NCBI GenBank assembly: GCA_004194705.1
Contig: SADC01000046.1
Span: 1 to 64,000, forward strand
Source: Ditylenchus dipsaci
Lineage: Eukaryota; Nematoda; Chromadorea; Rhabditida; Anguinidae
Direction: 5' to 3'
DNA: 64,000 nt
The translations under genes were made by a program, and so were the position numbers. The notes below the pieces were generated by a model, which was not told the origin of the DNA, searched no databases, and saw only the letters and a list, made by a program, of their open reading frames with translations. Of the stretch, positions 42,044 to 63,230 are shown piece by piece; position 1 is the first letter of the stretch; the number at the start of each line of letters is the position of its first letter.

Positions 42044-43875
42044 CTTTTCAATTTGATTTCGACGAGAAATATACGCTAAAAATAATTTTGCTAGTAAGTT
42101 AAAAACAATATACATGTCTTATCCGTTCACAGTATTCTCTTACAAGTTGTCTATGGGAATAAGAAGTTTTAGCAATACACAATTATAAAATTAATTTATT
42201 CAGACATAACTGAACACAAAAAATCTTATTTCCCATAAACTCTTAATTTTAAGGAAAATAAGTGAAATGTGTCCTCCATCAGAAAGACATAGACACCATA
42301 CATACTTTTACTACAGATCAATCTGCGATACTATTATTAAGGAGTCAATTACATCCATCACACACGAAAATTAAGTTTTTACATCTAACAATACAGAGCG
42401 TTCTAGAAAGATATCAAGAAAGATAGCTCAAAAATACGTGACAGACAAAATTCTCGGAACTGTACACAACTAAATTATAATAGAAATTGCGACTGTTCAG
42501 ACTTTACGCCAAATATTTCTTATCTTTTTCAATCTACATTTAATTTTTTTATCTAGGAACCGTATTTTCTTTAATAAGGCGGCCCGCTCTAATAAGGCGG
42601 CCCCCCTCATTTTTTTGACTAAAATTTCAGAGTTAAGGCCATTTTTGATTGACAATTTTCAGATTTTCGGGGGTTTGAAAAATAAGGCGGCCGGCCGCCT
42701 TTTTAGAGGAAATACGGTAAATGCTTCCATTGCCGTATAACCTCTGTTAGAATATCACCTTTGATGAAATATAACTCACAACATCTAGACTCTGTATGTC
42801 CGGGTACATCAAATATTTTCCAAAGTTTTTTTTATTGCGTTTTGACTACATTACCAAAAATCACCCTCCCTCCCCGCATTATTTTTGCTAGTTTTTTTTA
42901 TATAAAACACCATTAAAAATTGCTCAAATATCTTTACCAAACTACGAAAACAATGCAAAGACATCTTTGAGTCCGTCCTAACATACCCTACCCTAAGCCT
43001 AAGTCAAAAACAGGGGTAAAAAGTAGTTTTGAAAAAAAAAGTATGTGGTATATTCAGTATTCGTTTTCTTATTTACTAGAAGCTCCACCAATTTTGTTTT
43101 TTCAATTTTATGTTTTACGCGCAAAAATCTTGAGATCGACCTAGACTTTTCCGATTTTCGGAGGACTGAAAATAGAAGACCATTTTCCTCTTATATGGAG
43201 AATAATTCCCTTCATTGATTCTTTTCATTCAATAACGGCATTGTTTCTGGGATGTATAAAAGGATGTATGGGATAAATATTTTCAGTGGAGCCAAAGCAA
43301 TTATAGAATGGAAAAGAATTACGGATACGCCAAAACTTTTATTTTACCATTTCTATGACCTCTGGATGCTACCTCTCCTCTCATGGTAAGAATGAATAAT
43401 ATTTCTTTTCCAAGACTGCATCGGATATTCGGTATTTCATTACAGTTCTAATGTTAACCAAAGCTGCGCCGCCCAGAAAAAAGGGTGTTGAATAATTGCT
43501 TAAACCTCATTCATATTTGAGATATAAGCTCCTAACAATTTTAAAATTCTTTTTTCTAAAATGCGGTAAGATTGGTTGCCGAACCGAAAAAGGAGACAAT
43601 TTAATTTCTGCCGATTTTAATGGTCGGAAGTTTAAAATCATATAAAAAGTTGTCAAGCCGATTGACCGGATCACATGTAGAAAATAAATACAAATTATAG
43701 AAACACTATCACAGAGCAGAAAGAAAGCAGACATGGAAACAGAAATATAAGAACCAATAGCAGTACACTTTATAATCTTTCCTCTCACAATCGACATACT
43801 CCAAACAAATCAGGTTAAAATACAAATGATATACGATACTACGTTTAAACAGAGTCCCTCCTGCCACTCATGCTT
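42044..43875. other. Intergenic; contains one CCGTATTT MITE
   Basis: NACA upstream region and the WWP-ligase 3' flank. Apart from 42568-42718 I see only AT-rich sequence. A minus-strand frame at 43507-43797 directly follows the ligase stop and is probably 3' UTR. Confidence 0.35.
42568..42718. repeat. MITE with ACCGTATTT ends
   Basis: CCGTATTTTCTTTAATAAGG at the left, CCTTTTTAGAGGAAATACGG at the right, with GCGGCC-rich repeats inside. A similar ACCGTATTTCTATAATTGC end begins at 63830. Confidence 0.6.
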
Positions 43876-54131
<10,256 letters not shown>

Positions 54132-54973
54132 AGATTTTAGCTGGATTTGTACAGGGAATGCTGTTCACCGAATAGTGACAGACAACAAATTTCTAAAAAT
54201 GTAACAGATCATTTTGCGAAATAGTCAGAGACACGTAGAAGTTTTTGTTGTTTACTCGAACAGCTCCAAAAGAAGACAGAACTGACTGGAAGTGTGTGTG
54301 TATCGACCGAATATAAGACCAATCAGCCGGAACAAAGGCGTTAAACATAGCAGAGCACACACTTTTCGTCACAGCCCCTCATCAAAAGCAAGAAAAAGAA
54401 GTAAAAAGGATTTTTATTCGAAAGAACAATCATCATTCCACCGTAGTCTTGCCTGCACCCAATATTGTTATTGATTGATTTGAAATTTTGAATTCTGAAA
54501 CCTGCAGATCCAATTTTTTGGCATTTTGCTATTTTTTGAACCATGGTTTTTGTGAGCAGCCGAATTGATTCAACTTTATTTGCCATAGCACTGCTTTGTT
54601 TTTTGTGTGACCGGTTTGGTCAACTTTTATAACCTTTATTTCATGAAGTTCACTATCATGCTATAGCATTAGCGCTGGACTTTTTTTTAGCGCTAAACGG
54701 ATTTATTACACGTTATGTTCCATTTTAGACAATGCTTTTTCCAGTCAGACATTGATGTAGCTTATTTATGAGGATCGGTTATTGGATTGATTCCTTACTA
54801 AATATGTGTTTAACGACAGATTTAAGAGAGCCTTGACTGCATTTCTCATGAAAATAAGAAAAAAATAGGTGTTTTTCTAAGTAAAATCATATGTTTTTGA
54901 GATGTCCTGCTAAAAATTGTTTTGCCTGGGCCTGACAAACATCTCCCATCAACTTTGCAGAATTTTCTCTTCA
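54132..54973. promoter_or_regulatory. Head-to-head intergenic region of the WWP ligase and INPP5F genes
   Basis: The two genes diverge from this 842-bp interval, which must hold both promoters. On the minus side a possible 3' splice site (AAATCCAG) lies 10 nt before the ligase ATG. I cannot assign a TATA box or initiator; the interval has no palindromic repeat. Confidence 0.4.
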
Positions 54974-57839
54974 ATGAAAATTATGCAACTATTAGCTACA
55001 GACAAATATTACTTCGTCAAGGAGATTCGAACAATATTAAAGGTTTGCAGAAAGACATCTCAGCTTTCGGTTACTCATCATTCTGGTAATTAGTTAGCTT
55101 GATAACCTTTTTACACATTTTCTATTTGCAGAGCTTGCTTCATTGGAAGACATTCAAATTTGTAGCGACTCAATTCATTGTTTTATTGGGAAAATTCGCA
55201 TACAGGGAGTCGACTATTTGCTTTTCGTAATAGAGAGTACTGAAGTTGCTGGTATTTTTGTGTTAGGTTTACAACCTATTGTATACCCTCTTTTTATAGT
55301 TCTGACCCATCCACAGTCAACCGTAAGGAGGATTGATAAAGTGTGTGCTCTTCCTGTTCTCGATGATGGTTTCGCTCACAGCCAGTGGGCATTTTATAAA
55401 TTGTGCTTACATCGGCATCTCACCTTCTATATTTTAGAATTTTTGAGAGGTCTTCTGATGGACCTTCGAAAAGTCTGGCAAAACTTAGAAATCATAAGAG
55501 AAAGCTAGTTAAGTTCGTTTCTGACAAGGTATTTAGCTCTTTAAATCTTGCTGTAATCACACAACTGACCTTATTTAAAAGTAGGTTAACAATTCTATTA
55601 TAATAGACTTGGTGAACTTTATAAATGAGTCTGGCACTTTCTATTTTTCATTTGGGATGGATCTTACGCTCTCGACACAGCGGTGGGATCTATTTTGCGA
55701 CTTTTGTCTAATTTTAACATTAAATTTGTTTAGACATAATCAAGACCATTCTGCTTCCGATCCACGCTTCTTTTGGAATAAAGAGATGCTTAGGGATTTA
55801 TTGGACGATGATGACCAGCCAAGTACGATTTTTGAGACCTGGTATATTGGTGTATTTCCTTCTATAATTTTAAAATAAAAGACTTTCGTTTTAGGGTTGT
55901 CCCTATTATTCATGGCATGCGTCTTTTTGTGTTAAAACTTCTGCTTTTAAATCTCGGTCTTTTAAGGTTATGTGGCTCAAAAGTCTATTTGCTTCGAGAC
56001 GAACGTTCAAGCTAACTTTACCCTCATATCTAGAAGATCAGCTCGTAGGGCTGGTGTGCGTTATCTAAGAAGAGGAATTGATGAGGATGGGGAGTGTGCA
56101 AACTTTGTTGAAACAGAAGTAACTCCTCTTATATTTACCTAGAGCTATTACAATCTTAGAAGTGTTCCAAGCGGTTTTATTTACAAGAGGACCTCAAAAC
56201 CATTAATAGTGAAGCTTGATCGCATGCGACTTTCACACTGTTAAGATTTAGAGTCCACGGATAAAAAGTTTGTTATGGGACTTACAAAATCGATAGGGTT
56301 TTCGGTTAAGCTGTCCAGTTTCTGGTTTTAGTTTATTTCCCCGAAAATGGGGTCGCGAATAACCGACCGATTCGGTTAACCTTAAATACCTTATTAAAAG
56401 AATTAAAGAAATTTTTTAAGGAGATTATCTCTGCTTTTGGTCATTGCTTATCGTATCTTCAGGTATAATTTTAATGTTTCAACACGTAATGGTAGCTTTT
56501 TCATATAGATTCGTGGTTCCGTTCCTGTTTTTTGGAGTCAAAAGGGTTACAGATTTCGACCTCCTCTTTTTATTGATCGCACTATTGAAGAATCATTGCC
56601 TGCATTTGAAAAGCACTTTAAACAGATGATTGAAGAGTATGGATCGCCAATTGTCATAGTCAATTTAGTAGAGCAAACGGGTCGGGAGTTATGCCTTGGG
56701 GAATCATATTTGCAGGTGATTGCAATAATAATTATTATTGTTATTATAAATATTATTTCTAGCATGTTTTGGAGCTTAACTCACCTGAAATTGCATTCTA
56801 CTCATTCGATTTTCACCATAATTGTCGTGCACTTCGCTTTGATAAGGTTTTCTCTACCTATTTAACCAATGTTTGGTTATGCGTACTTATAGGTTGGGAA
56901 TCTTGTCGAGGCTCTTAAAGATGATTTTAATGCCATTGGTTTTTGTTGGCTTGATAAGGATGGTCTTATGGTAGCTAAGCAAAAAGGAGTTATTAGAACG
57001 AATTGTGTCGATTGCCTGGACAGGACAAATGTTGTACAGGTAATTCTTATTAAATGCTTCTAGGGATATTTTCAAAGTTTTCAAGTATTTAGAGCTCTAT
57101 TTCTCAAGCTGTCACTTTATTACAAGCAAGAAAACTTGGTCTCATAGAGTATGTAATATCTAGCTTGTCCTGTGCTACACTAATTAATCCTTCAGGTATA
57201 TCACAGAAACCCCAGATGTAGCCACGGATTCTTTAATTCGGTTGCTTCAAGGAATGTGGGCTGACCACGGAGACTGTATTTCTAAACAGGTTAATTTTTT
57301 TGTTTCTCGCCAATTTTTCACGCTAAATTCAGTATGCTGGAACTAACGCCTTGAAAGGTGACATACATTGTAAAAAATTCTTTGCACAAACATTTAAAAA
57401 TATTTAGGTGATGTGACGAGAGGAGGTCAGCGAAAATTCATGGGCCTAGTCAAAGATGGTAATTATTTTTTCCTTGTAAATGTAATCAGGCAGTTGAATT
57501 TCAGGTTACAATTCCGCGTCTCGATATTACCTCTCACAGGTTCATGACGCTCGTCGGCAGAGAATTATTGATACTTTTCTGCAAGGCTCCGATGCTCGCG
57601 TGAATAACGATGAGAACAGAAATGGATGGTCAGCTGCTGAAACTCAGGAGGATGAATTAGACGATGAACAAGAAACTGATGTTGAGGTCGAAGGCGAGAA
57701 TGACTCAGCTGAGCAGGTTGCTCCAGACTCTGTTCGCTTCAATACTACCGTCTCCGAAATTGTTATGAGTGAGTGGGCCTTGGATGCAGCCCTAAAGCGG
57801 AAGATCGCCGAATGTAAGACAAGAATACTGCTGTTGTAG
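54974..57839 (+). CDS. INPP5F: Sac-domain phosphoinositide phosphatase, INPP5F/SAC2-like
   Basis: Dephosphorylates phosphoinositides (SAC2 acts on PI4P at endosomes). About 15-16 exons. Recognisable in order: N-terminus MQLLATDKYYFVKE; CFIGKIRIQGVDYLLFVIES (exon to 55249); SGTFYFSFGMDLTLS; DPRFFWNKEMLRDLL (55735-55841); LISRRSARRAGVRY then RRGIDEDGECANFVETE (to 56118); IRGSVPVFWSQKGYRFRPP (from 56509); IVNLVEQTGRELCLGESYLQ; FYSFDFHHNCRALRFDK; the catalytic CX5R motif in RTNCVDCLDRTNVVQ (exon ends 57039); MWADHGDCISKQYAGTNALK; KDGYNSASRYYLSQ; then an acidic tail and C-terminus ECKTRILLL. ALKGDVTR, RFFWNK and the (C)xTRI tail favour INPP5F over SAC1. The hSac2 domain is absent. Splicing around 56119-56508 is unresolved (see finding on the TAG). 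Confidence 0.85.
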
Positions 57840-58359
57840 GGGCCTACAGTGTGTATAGTTGTTGACATTTTGACAGTATAAATGAAATGATTATATTATG
57901 CTTTAGTGTGCTTTTCTGAGCTTTATATAATTGATCTTTCACTTGTGGCTTCAACTTCACGCAATTAACATCGCATAAATATTGTTTTCTAATTTTTGAT
58001 TTTATTTATCCAAAGTCTCTGATTTCTTTTAGTCCAGTCTTTGTTTGTTAATTGTCTTGCTTCGCCGGTTGTGCTAATCCTTAAAATGAAGAACACCGAA
58101 TTGTTTGTGTTTTTATAGTTGTATTTCTTTAGTATTCAAGTCTTCTGGTATCCGATATTCAGGTCAGACGCTGTTAGATGTGATTCATGAATTAAATGTG
58201 ATAAACTACAAAAGTAAAGATATTTTAACTGTATTGCAAATTCCTCCTGTCATTTCATTAAGATTAGGTTGTGTCAACTCCAAATTATTAAAAAGTTCTG
58301 TTCGCATGTCCGATGCACAAAAAATCAATTTTTTTAGAAGGAAAACTTGTATTTAAGCG
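57840..58359. other. INPP5F-SPR intergenic, 520 bp
   Basis: Same-strand spacing. A 72-codon open stretch (to TAA at 58354-58356), entered by a CTTTAG acceptor near 58127, could be an alternative INPP5F 3' exon (donor GAAT|GTAAGA at 57811), but the canonical C-terminus would be lost. No further evidence. Confidence 0.3.
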
Positions 58360-60310
58360 ATGGTAAACCTATTTCAAGGCAAAACTGCCCTTGTTGTAAT
58401 TACAGGTCTGAAAAATATTCGACTACTTTCTTGGTAGAATTTTTAAATTAAACATATAGGTGCTAGTAGAGGTATTGGTAGGGAAATAGCTATCCAATTC
58501 GCTGATATTTTCAATGGTGCTGATTCGACCTTTTACTGCTGGCAAGAAATGAAGTAGCCTTGGCTGAGGTCAGAGATGAAATACTGAAAAGGCAAAACCT
58601 CTTTACAAAATTAGTCAGAGTCATCAGTTATTTTGTAATTTTAGCCATCCGAATATTTCAATAGAACTGATTGTGGCGGATTTAAGCCAACACTATAGTG
58701 GCTCTATTGATGAGAGAATTGCCATGTTGGAAGGTGTTAATGTTCCTAAAAAAATTCGCAATAATTTGCTTTCAGAAAAGATAAAGTTCAATATACGTCT
58801 CATCATTCATAATGCAGGAACTGTAGGAGATTTAGGTAAAATTTTCCAGAAGCTTGCCAAACTTAGTGACTCAATTCTAGGCAAGCGTTCATCGGAACTC
58901 ACTGACGACCTTCAATGGATATCTTATCTACAAACCAATTTTATTTCTACCGTAAACACTACAAGCAGAGTTTCGAAATTGAAAAATTATTTTAGGTTCA
59001 CTTAAACAACCTTATATTTGCTGGTTTAAACAAAGAAGTAAGCAAGATGTTTTGCGCATTCGCCGCTTAAATTTTTCAAATGCCGCTTAAGGGGTGTGCC
59101 GCTTAAGGGGGGGGGTGAGGTCGTGAAGGATACATAAAAAAAAGAAAAACTCAGCTTCTGTGAAAAGGTCGTAATTGGAGTTGGAGAGAAATGTCATTGT
59201 AAAAATGCTTTACTGTAACTCTTGTGAACAATCCATTATTGAATTTACCGTTTTTGCCAAATTATTTACGACTTCTCAGGCCGCTTTTTTTACTTTTCGC
59301 TTAGACATTCCTAGTTTACACATATTTTTTGGTAAAATTTCGAAGTTTGCACGTGAACGGCTTATTTAAGGAACCAATATACATAGTTAATGTGACTTCC
59401 TTGCTATCAATCAAGCCCTACCCTCATTCACTCAGGTATGTTAATTTGTTCAAATTTGTTTAAATTTTTTGTTTTTGTTTAGTACTCAGTGGGAAAAGCA
59501 GCTAGAGAAGCGTTTTTCCGCAGCTTTGCCACCGAACACCCCAACTGCAGGGTGGGCTATAGGTTGCATGGCATGTAAATGCACCCTTTTCTAGGTGCTT
59601 TCCTACTCTCCTGGACCTGTGGACACCCAAATGCACACGGTTTGGGCTGTTAAAGGACCATCACCGTTGATGACAATGGCAATTTAAAGTTTTTGAATTG
59701 GCGGGGACAGCCGAAAATGCGGAATTTTTTTTGCGAATTATTATTTTGTTTGCATCTGAAATTAAAATTCTGTGAATTAGATGGGCGAATGAAAACATAC
59801 TAATAATTAGTTGTGGCTCAATGGAAGTCGGCTAAGTCGTCCGATCTGGCATTGTCAAGCAACGTTGGTCTCGACTAATAGATGGTTTTATATTTGAAAA
59901 ATTTTAATCGCAAACAAAAATAATTCAAAATATATTTTCGCAATAAAAGAGCTGTCCCCCGCAAATTTGAAAACTCGAAATTGCCATTGTCATCAACGGC
60001 GATGGTCCTTTAAGTAACTTCCCAATTGCATAATAAATTTTCAGGAAGTTTGTGAAAAGTAAGGCTAACATTTTTTCCAAAAATGTTGTTTTGTTAATTT
60101 CAGAAGTTATGATGAGGGAGTGAAACAAATTTTCGGTCGTCGATTTGAGGACAACAATTTGCACAGAAAAATGCTTACTACATCAGGTTAATCTGATGGA
60201 GATATTTTTGAGACTATTTCATTGTTTTAGAAACTGTCAAAAAACTGATAAAAGTGCTTGAACAAGACAAATTCGAGAATGGATCTCGTGTGGATTTCTT
60301 CGATAAATAA
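58360..60310 (+). CDS. SPR: Sepiapterin reductase (short-chain dehydrogenase)
   Basis: NADPH-dependent last step of tetrahydrobiopterin synthesis. Exon 1 58360-58405 and exon 2 from 58460 give VVITGASRGIGREIA (Rossmann TGxxxGxG). Exon 3 (about 58646-58956): IELIVADLSQ, RLIIHNAGTVGD, DLQWISYLQTNFIS. Exon 4 (about 59319-59427): EPIYIVNVTSLLSIKPYPHS. Exon 5 59483-59551: active-site YSVGKAAREAFFRSFA. Exon 6 from 59595: SYSPGPVDTQMHTVW. Exons 7-8 (60104-60186, 60231-60310): SYDEGVKQIFGRRF ... NGSRVDFFDK, matching the SPR C-terminal DFYD. Single bases are missing in a T run at 58531 and probably at both ends of exon 4. A TTAA-flanked MITE (59654-60009) separates exon 6 from its splice donor, so this allele may not make a full protein. 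Confidence 0.88.
59654..60009. mobile_element. 356-bp piggyBac-type MITE with TTAA target duplication
   Basis: TTAA on both sides (59650-59653, 60010-60013). AGGACCATCACCGTTGATGA at the left, TCATCAACGGCGATGGTCCT at the right; TIRs extend about 60 bp through GACAATGGCAATTT and a GGGGACAGC block. TTAA targets are characteristic of piggyBac. No coding capacity. Confidence 0.85.
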
Positions 60311-60514
60311 ATTTTTTCACCAAACTTCTTTTCACTGTTGCTTTACTTATGCTCTTGTCAAAACAAATATTGGTAAATTTTATTTTAAATCACGATTCTC
60401 TACTCAATTTCAGCTTTTTGAGATAGTATTAAAAAGTCTAAAGATATATATATATATGTGTGTGCAACGTTTGCATTGTCTGTGTGCTCACAATTTCATT
60501 CCATTTATTTCAAT

Positions 60515-60520
60515 AATAAA
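60515..60520 (+). terminator. Possible polyadenylation signal AATAAA, SPR
   Basis: An AATAAA in AT-rich sequence about 205 nt after the SPR stop. Position only. Confidence 0.35.
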
Positions 60521-60664
60521 TCAATTTAAAAATTTCAAAAAATGCATTTCACTTGCTAGACACACATACAAAAATATTAAAAATAATGTAGTTGAGTGCC
60601 GCTGAGTGTATGTATGTCTACATATATGTAAGTAGGGGTCAACGAGCACAAGCTGAAGGAACAA

Positions 60665-60925
60665 AAAGTGGCCCTATCCCTCAATGGGGGGGATGTTGTG
60701 CCTTGATCCCCCTGTTGTTTTTAGTGATTTTTCGGGCTTAGGCAAGGTAGGTCAGCGTAAGTTAGGACGGACTCAAACATATTTCAGACTCATGTTTGCG
60801 TCCGCCTAACATACGCTGGCCTAACCTTGCCTAAGCCTGAAAAATAAGAATAAACAACAACAATAGGGGTCCAAGGCAAACACCCCCTCCCATTAAGAGA
60901 TAGGACCCAAAAAGTGGTGAAAATT
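60665..60925. repeat. Foldback MITE with AGTGGCCCTATC ends
   Basis: AAAAAGTGGCCCTATCCCTC at the left, GATAGGACCCAAAAAGTGG at the right (the repeat partly re-uses direct order). Centre: TTAGGCAAGGTAGGTCAGCG / CGCTGGCCTAACCTTGCCTAA. Confidence 0.6.
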
Positions 60926-62469
60926 GTAAAGCATTAGTAAGATTGATCCCGAAATCGTGGTGTGCAAGGCTAGTTTAAGACTGGGTTGTTGCTGCTGCTC
61001 ATCAGGACAGCAATAGAGATTTAGAAAAAACAGAGCGGTGTTTTGAAAACCAGTGCTACTACTACCACATTCAAAGCAAAAATTATATGCACACAAGTTT
61101 GAGAACAAAAAGTGATTAAAAACTATTGCATAGTTTAACAACAATAAAGAAGAAGTGTGTGTTTATAAAAAAGAAAGAGTTCGAAAGTCCTTGCGTTTTT
61201 GTGGCAAACTAAATTGTGAGAAATATGAACAAGGCTGACCAGTTATTCGAACGAAAATGTCATTATAATATTATCATTATAATATTAGCGGCATTGTTCA
61301 CAAATTAGGGGACAGATTAATATTAAATTTTGAGTGTGTAATTAGTCTACTTTCATGATAAAATTTTCAAGAAATACAGAATGCCGTAAATTTTAGAATC
61401 AAATAAGCGCAAGAACTTCCCAAAAAACCTAACACATTTCGGCAAAAGTGGGCATTTTAAGCATAGTCAAGTAACAATGGAACTGCTTCCCTCAAGTCAA
61501 ATTCTTACCGGATCCGCTAATTTTGAGCTTATAATTTTGAAATCCGTGTATCAGTTGTGCTAAATTGCAGCTAACGACTTATTCGAAACTTGAATTCGGT
61601 TGCAACTTTGACCCCAACGATGCATTTTTATTTATTGTCTTCAAAGGTAGCATTCTTTAGAACAAGAAAAGCACCTCGAGAATGACTAACGATAGTTGGG
61701 ATGATTTTGAAAAAAATCTGTATCTCAATTCTTTTGCTTAAAAAATCGAGCTAAGAAGGCCATTCAAAAACATTAGAAAAATATTGTTGGAGTCTTTTTT
61801 TCGACTAACCAAATACAAGCGGAACTAAGAATCGGACTTTTCGAAGGCATTTTCGCAAGTATTATTTATTTACAAATAGGTAAGCGTCCACGATTTTAAC
61901 TAATTTTGATTTAAGGGTAGGTAAAAATTTAAAAATGACGAATTTTGCCAATAAAAATTCTTCAAAAATATCAAAATCGTTGTTTGTTGTATATAAACAT
62001 TGAGCAATGTAATGAATAGGACGGACTATTTCTCCCGATAAAGTAGTTGTAGAACTCTGTTGTGTTGTTGTTGTCTGTGCTGAACCTCTGGCAATCATTA
62101 CGTATGGACTGGATGTGCAGGGACAAATAAAATTAAAATCTAAACAGTGAATTTTCGTTTTTACATTAATGAATCGTGTTTACAAAATATAGAAAAGTGA
62201 GCAGGGAGGGGAGGTTTCAAAACCGTTACTACAAGACATATATTTGGTGGTTTAGAGGTTGTTGAGCTTATATATACTGCTACTATTCTGCAAGGTTTGC
62301 ACACGGGACACAATGAAGTTATTGAGATTTCTGGTTCAGCAACAGCAAGTTGAAAATTAGCACTTATCTGAAACATGTATACCGTAGATTCTTTATTAAA
62401 GGCCCATGGGCGATCTTTTTAAAAAGTATAATTTTCATCCCTGTGTTCTTCATAACTGGTGTGCAAAAA
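60926..62469. other. No gene identified
   Basis: Minus-strand frames at 61862-62098 and 62161-62376 look compositionally protein-like (one has a CPVCKPC pair) but show no start context, splice phase agreement or family motif that I can support. Confidence 0.3.
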
Positions 62470-63230
62470 GTTCCCGACGGATTTCAAACCTTATATTTTA
62501 TCATTGTTGGGATCATATCTCTTTTCTTCTAATACCATTTTGTAGCCTTGCATTTCCTCTCTCAAATAGCATATTACACTCAGCTGGATTATTTTGAATA
62601 AGTCACCGTTTGGCTTCAAACACTTGTGAGATTTTTTTAAGAAATTTACCAGCGATTTTCATCACTTTCAGTGATCAATATATTTTAGTCAATTTTGAGC
62701 ATCACGACAAATTTTATCACTATGTTGTAATGCAGCTCAAGAGCTAAAACCATATTACAGAATGTTTTTTGAAAATCTGAGTGTTGAGATATGGACTTTT
62801 GGAAAAAATCAATTTCTTGAAAAAATCCGAAAAATTGGTAAAACTTGGATTTTTGTCATTTTTTCAAGAAATTGTTTCTCAATCTCAATTCTCAGATTTT
62901 TAAAACCATTCTATAATATGGGTATTGTAGCTCTTCAGCTGTGCTACAACATGATGATAAAATAGACAAAAGTCAATGAAAATTTTTATCACTGAAAGTG
63001 ATGAAAATCGCTGGTCAACTTCTCAAAATGATCTGACAAGTGTTTGGAGCTAAATGGTGATTTATCCAAAATAGTCATGCTAAACGGTGATTTTATCCAA
63101 AATAATCAGGCTAAATTGAATATGCAATTTGAAAGAGGAGATGTAGGGCTATAAAATGGTGTTAGAGAAAAGAGATATGGTCCAAACATTGATAAAATAT
63201 AAGGCTTTGAAAATCAGTCGGTAAATTTTT
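62470..63230. repeat. Foldback element, arms of about 300 bp
   Basis: GCGATTTTCATCACTTTCAGTG at 62652 is mirrored by CACTGAAAGTGATGAAAATCGC at 62991. Outer parts pair more loosely (TAATACCATTTTGTAGCC / GGCTATAAAATGGTGTTAG; GATCATATCTCTTTTCT / AGAAAAGAGATATGGTC). Ends not exact. Confidence 0.65.

Noticed and set aside
54341..54586. 81-aa minus-strand frame upstream of the HECT ligase as an extra 5' coding exon
   Set aside because: The ligase N-terminus is already complete from its own ATG in front of the C2 domain; the frame has a hydrophobic, low-information tail and no phase-matched join was found.
56506..56508. Alternative genetic code with TAG as glutamine
   Set aside because: PFKFB, the HECT ligase and INPP5F itself terminate at TAG exactly at the family C-terminus, so TAG is a stop here.
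61862..62376. Minus-strand gene with a CPVCKPC motif
   Set aside because: Two nearby frames look protein-like but I found no matching splice phases, domain pattern or start, so it is not called.
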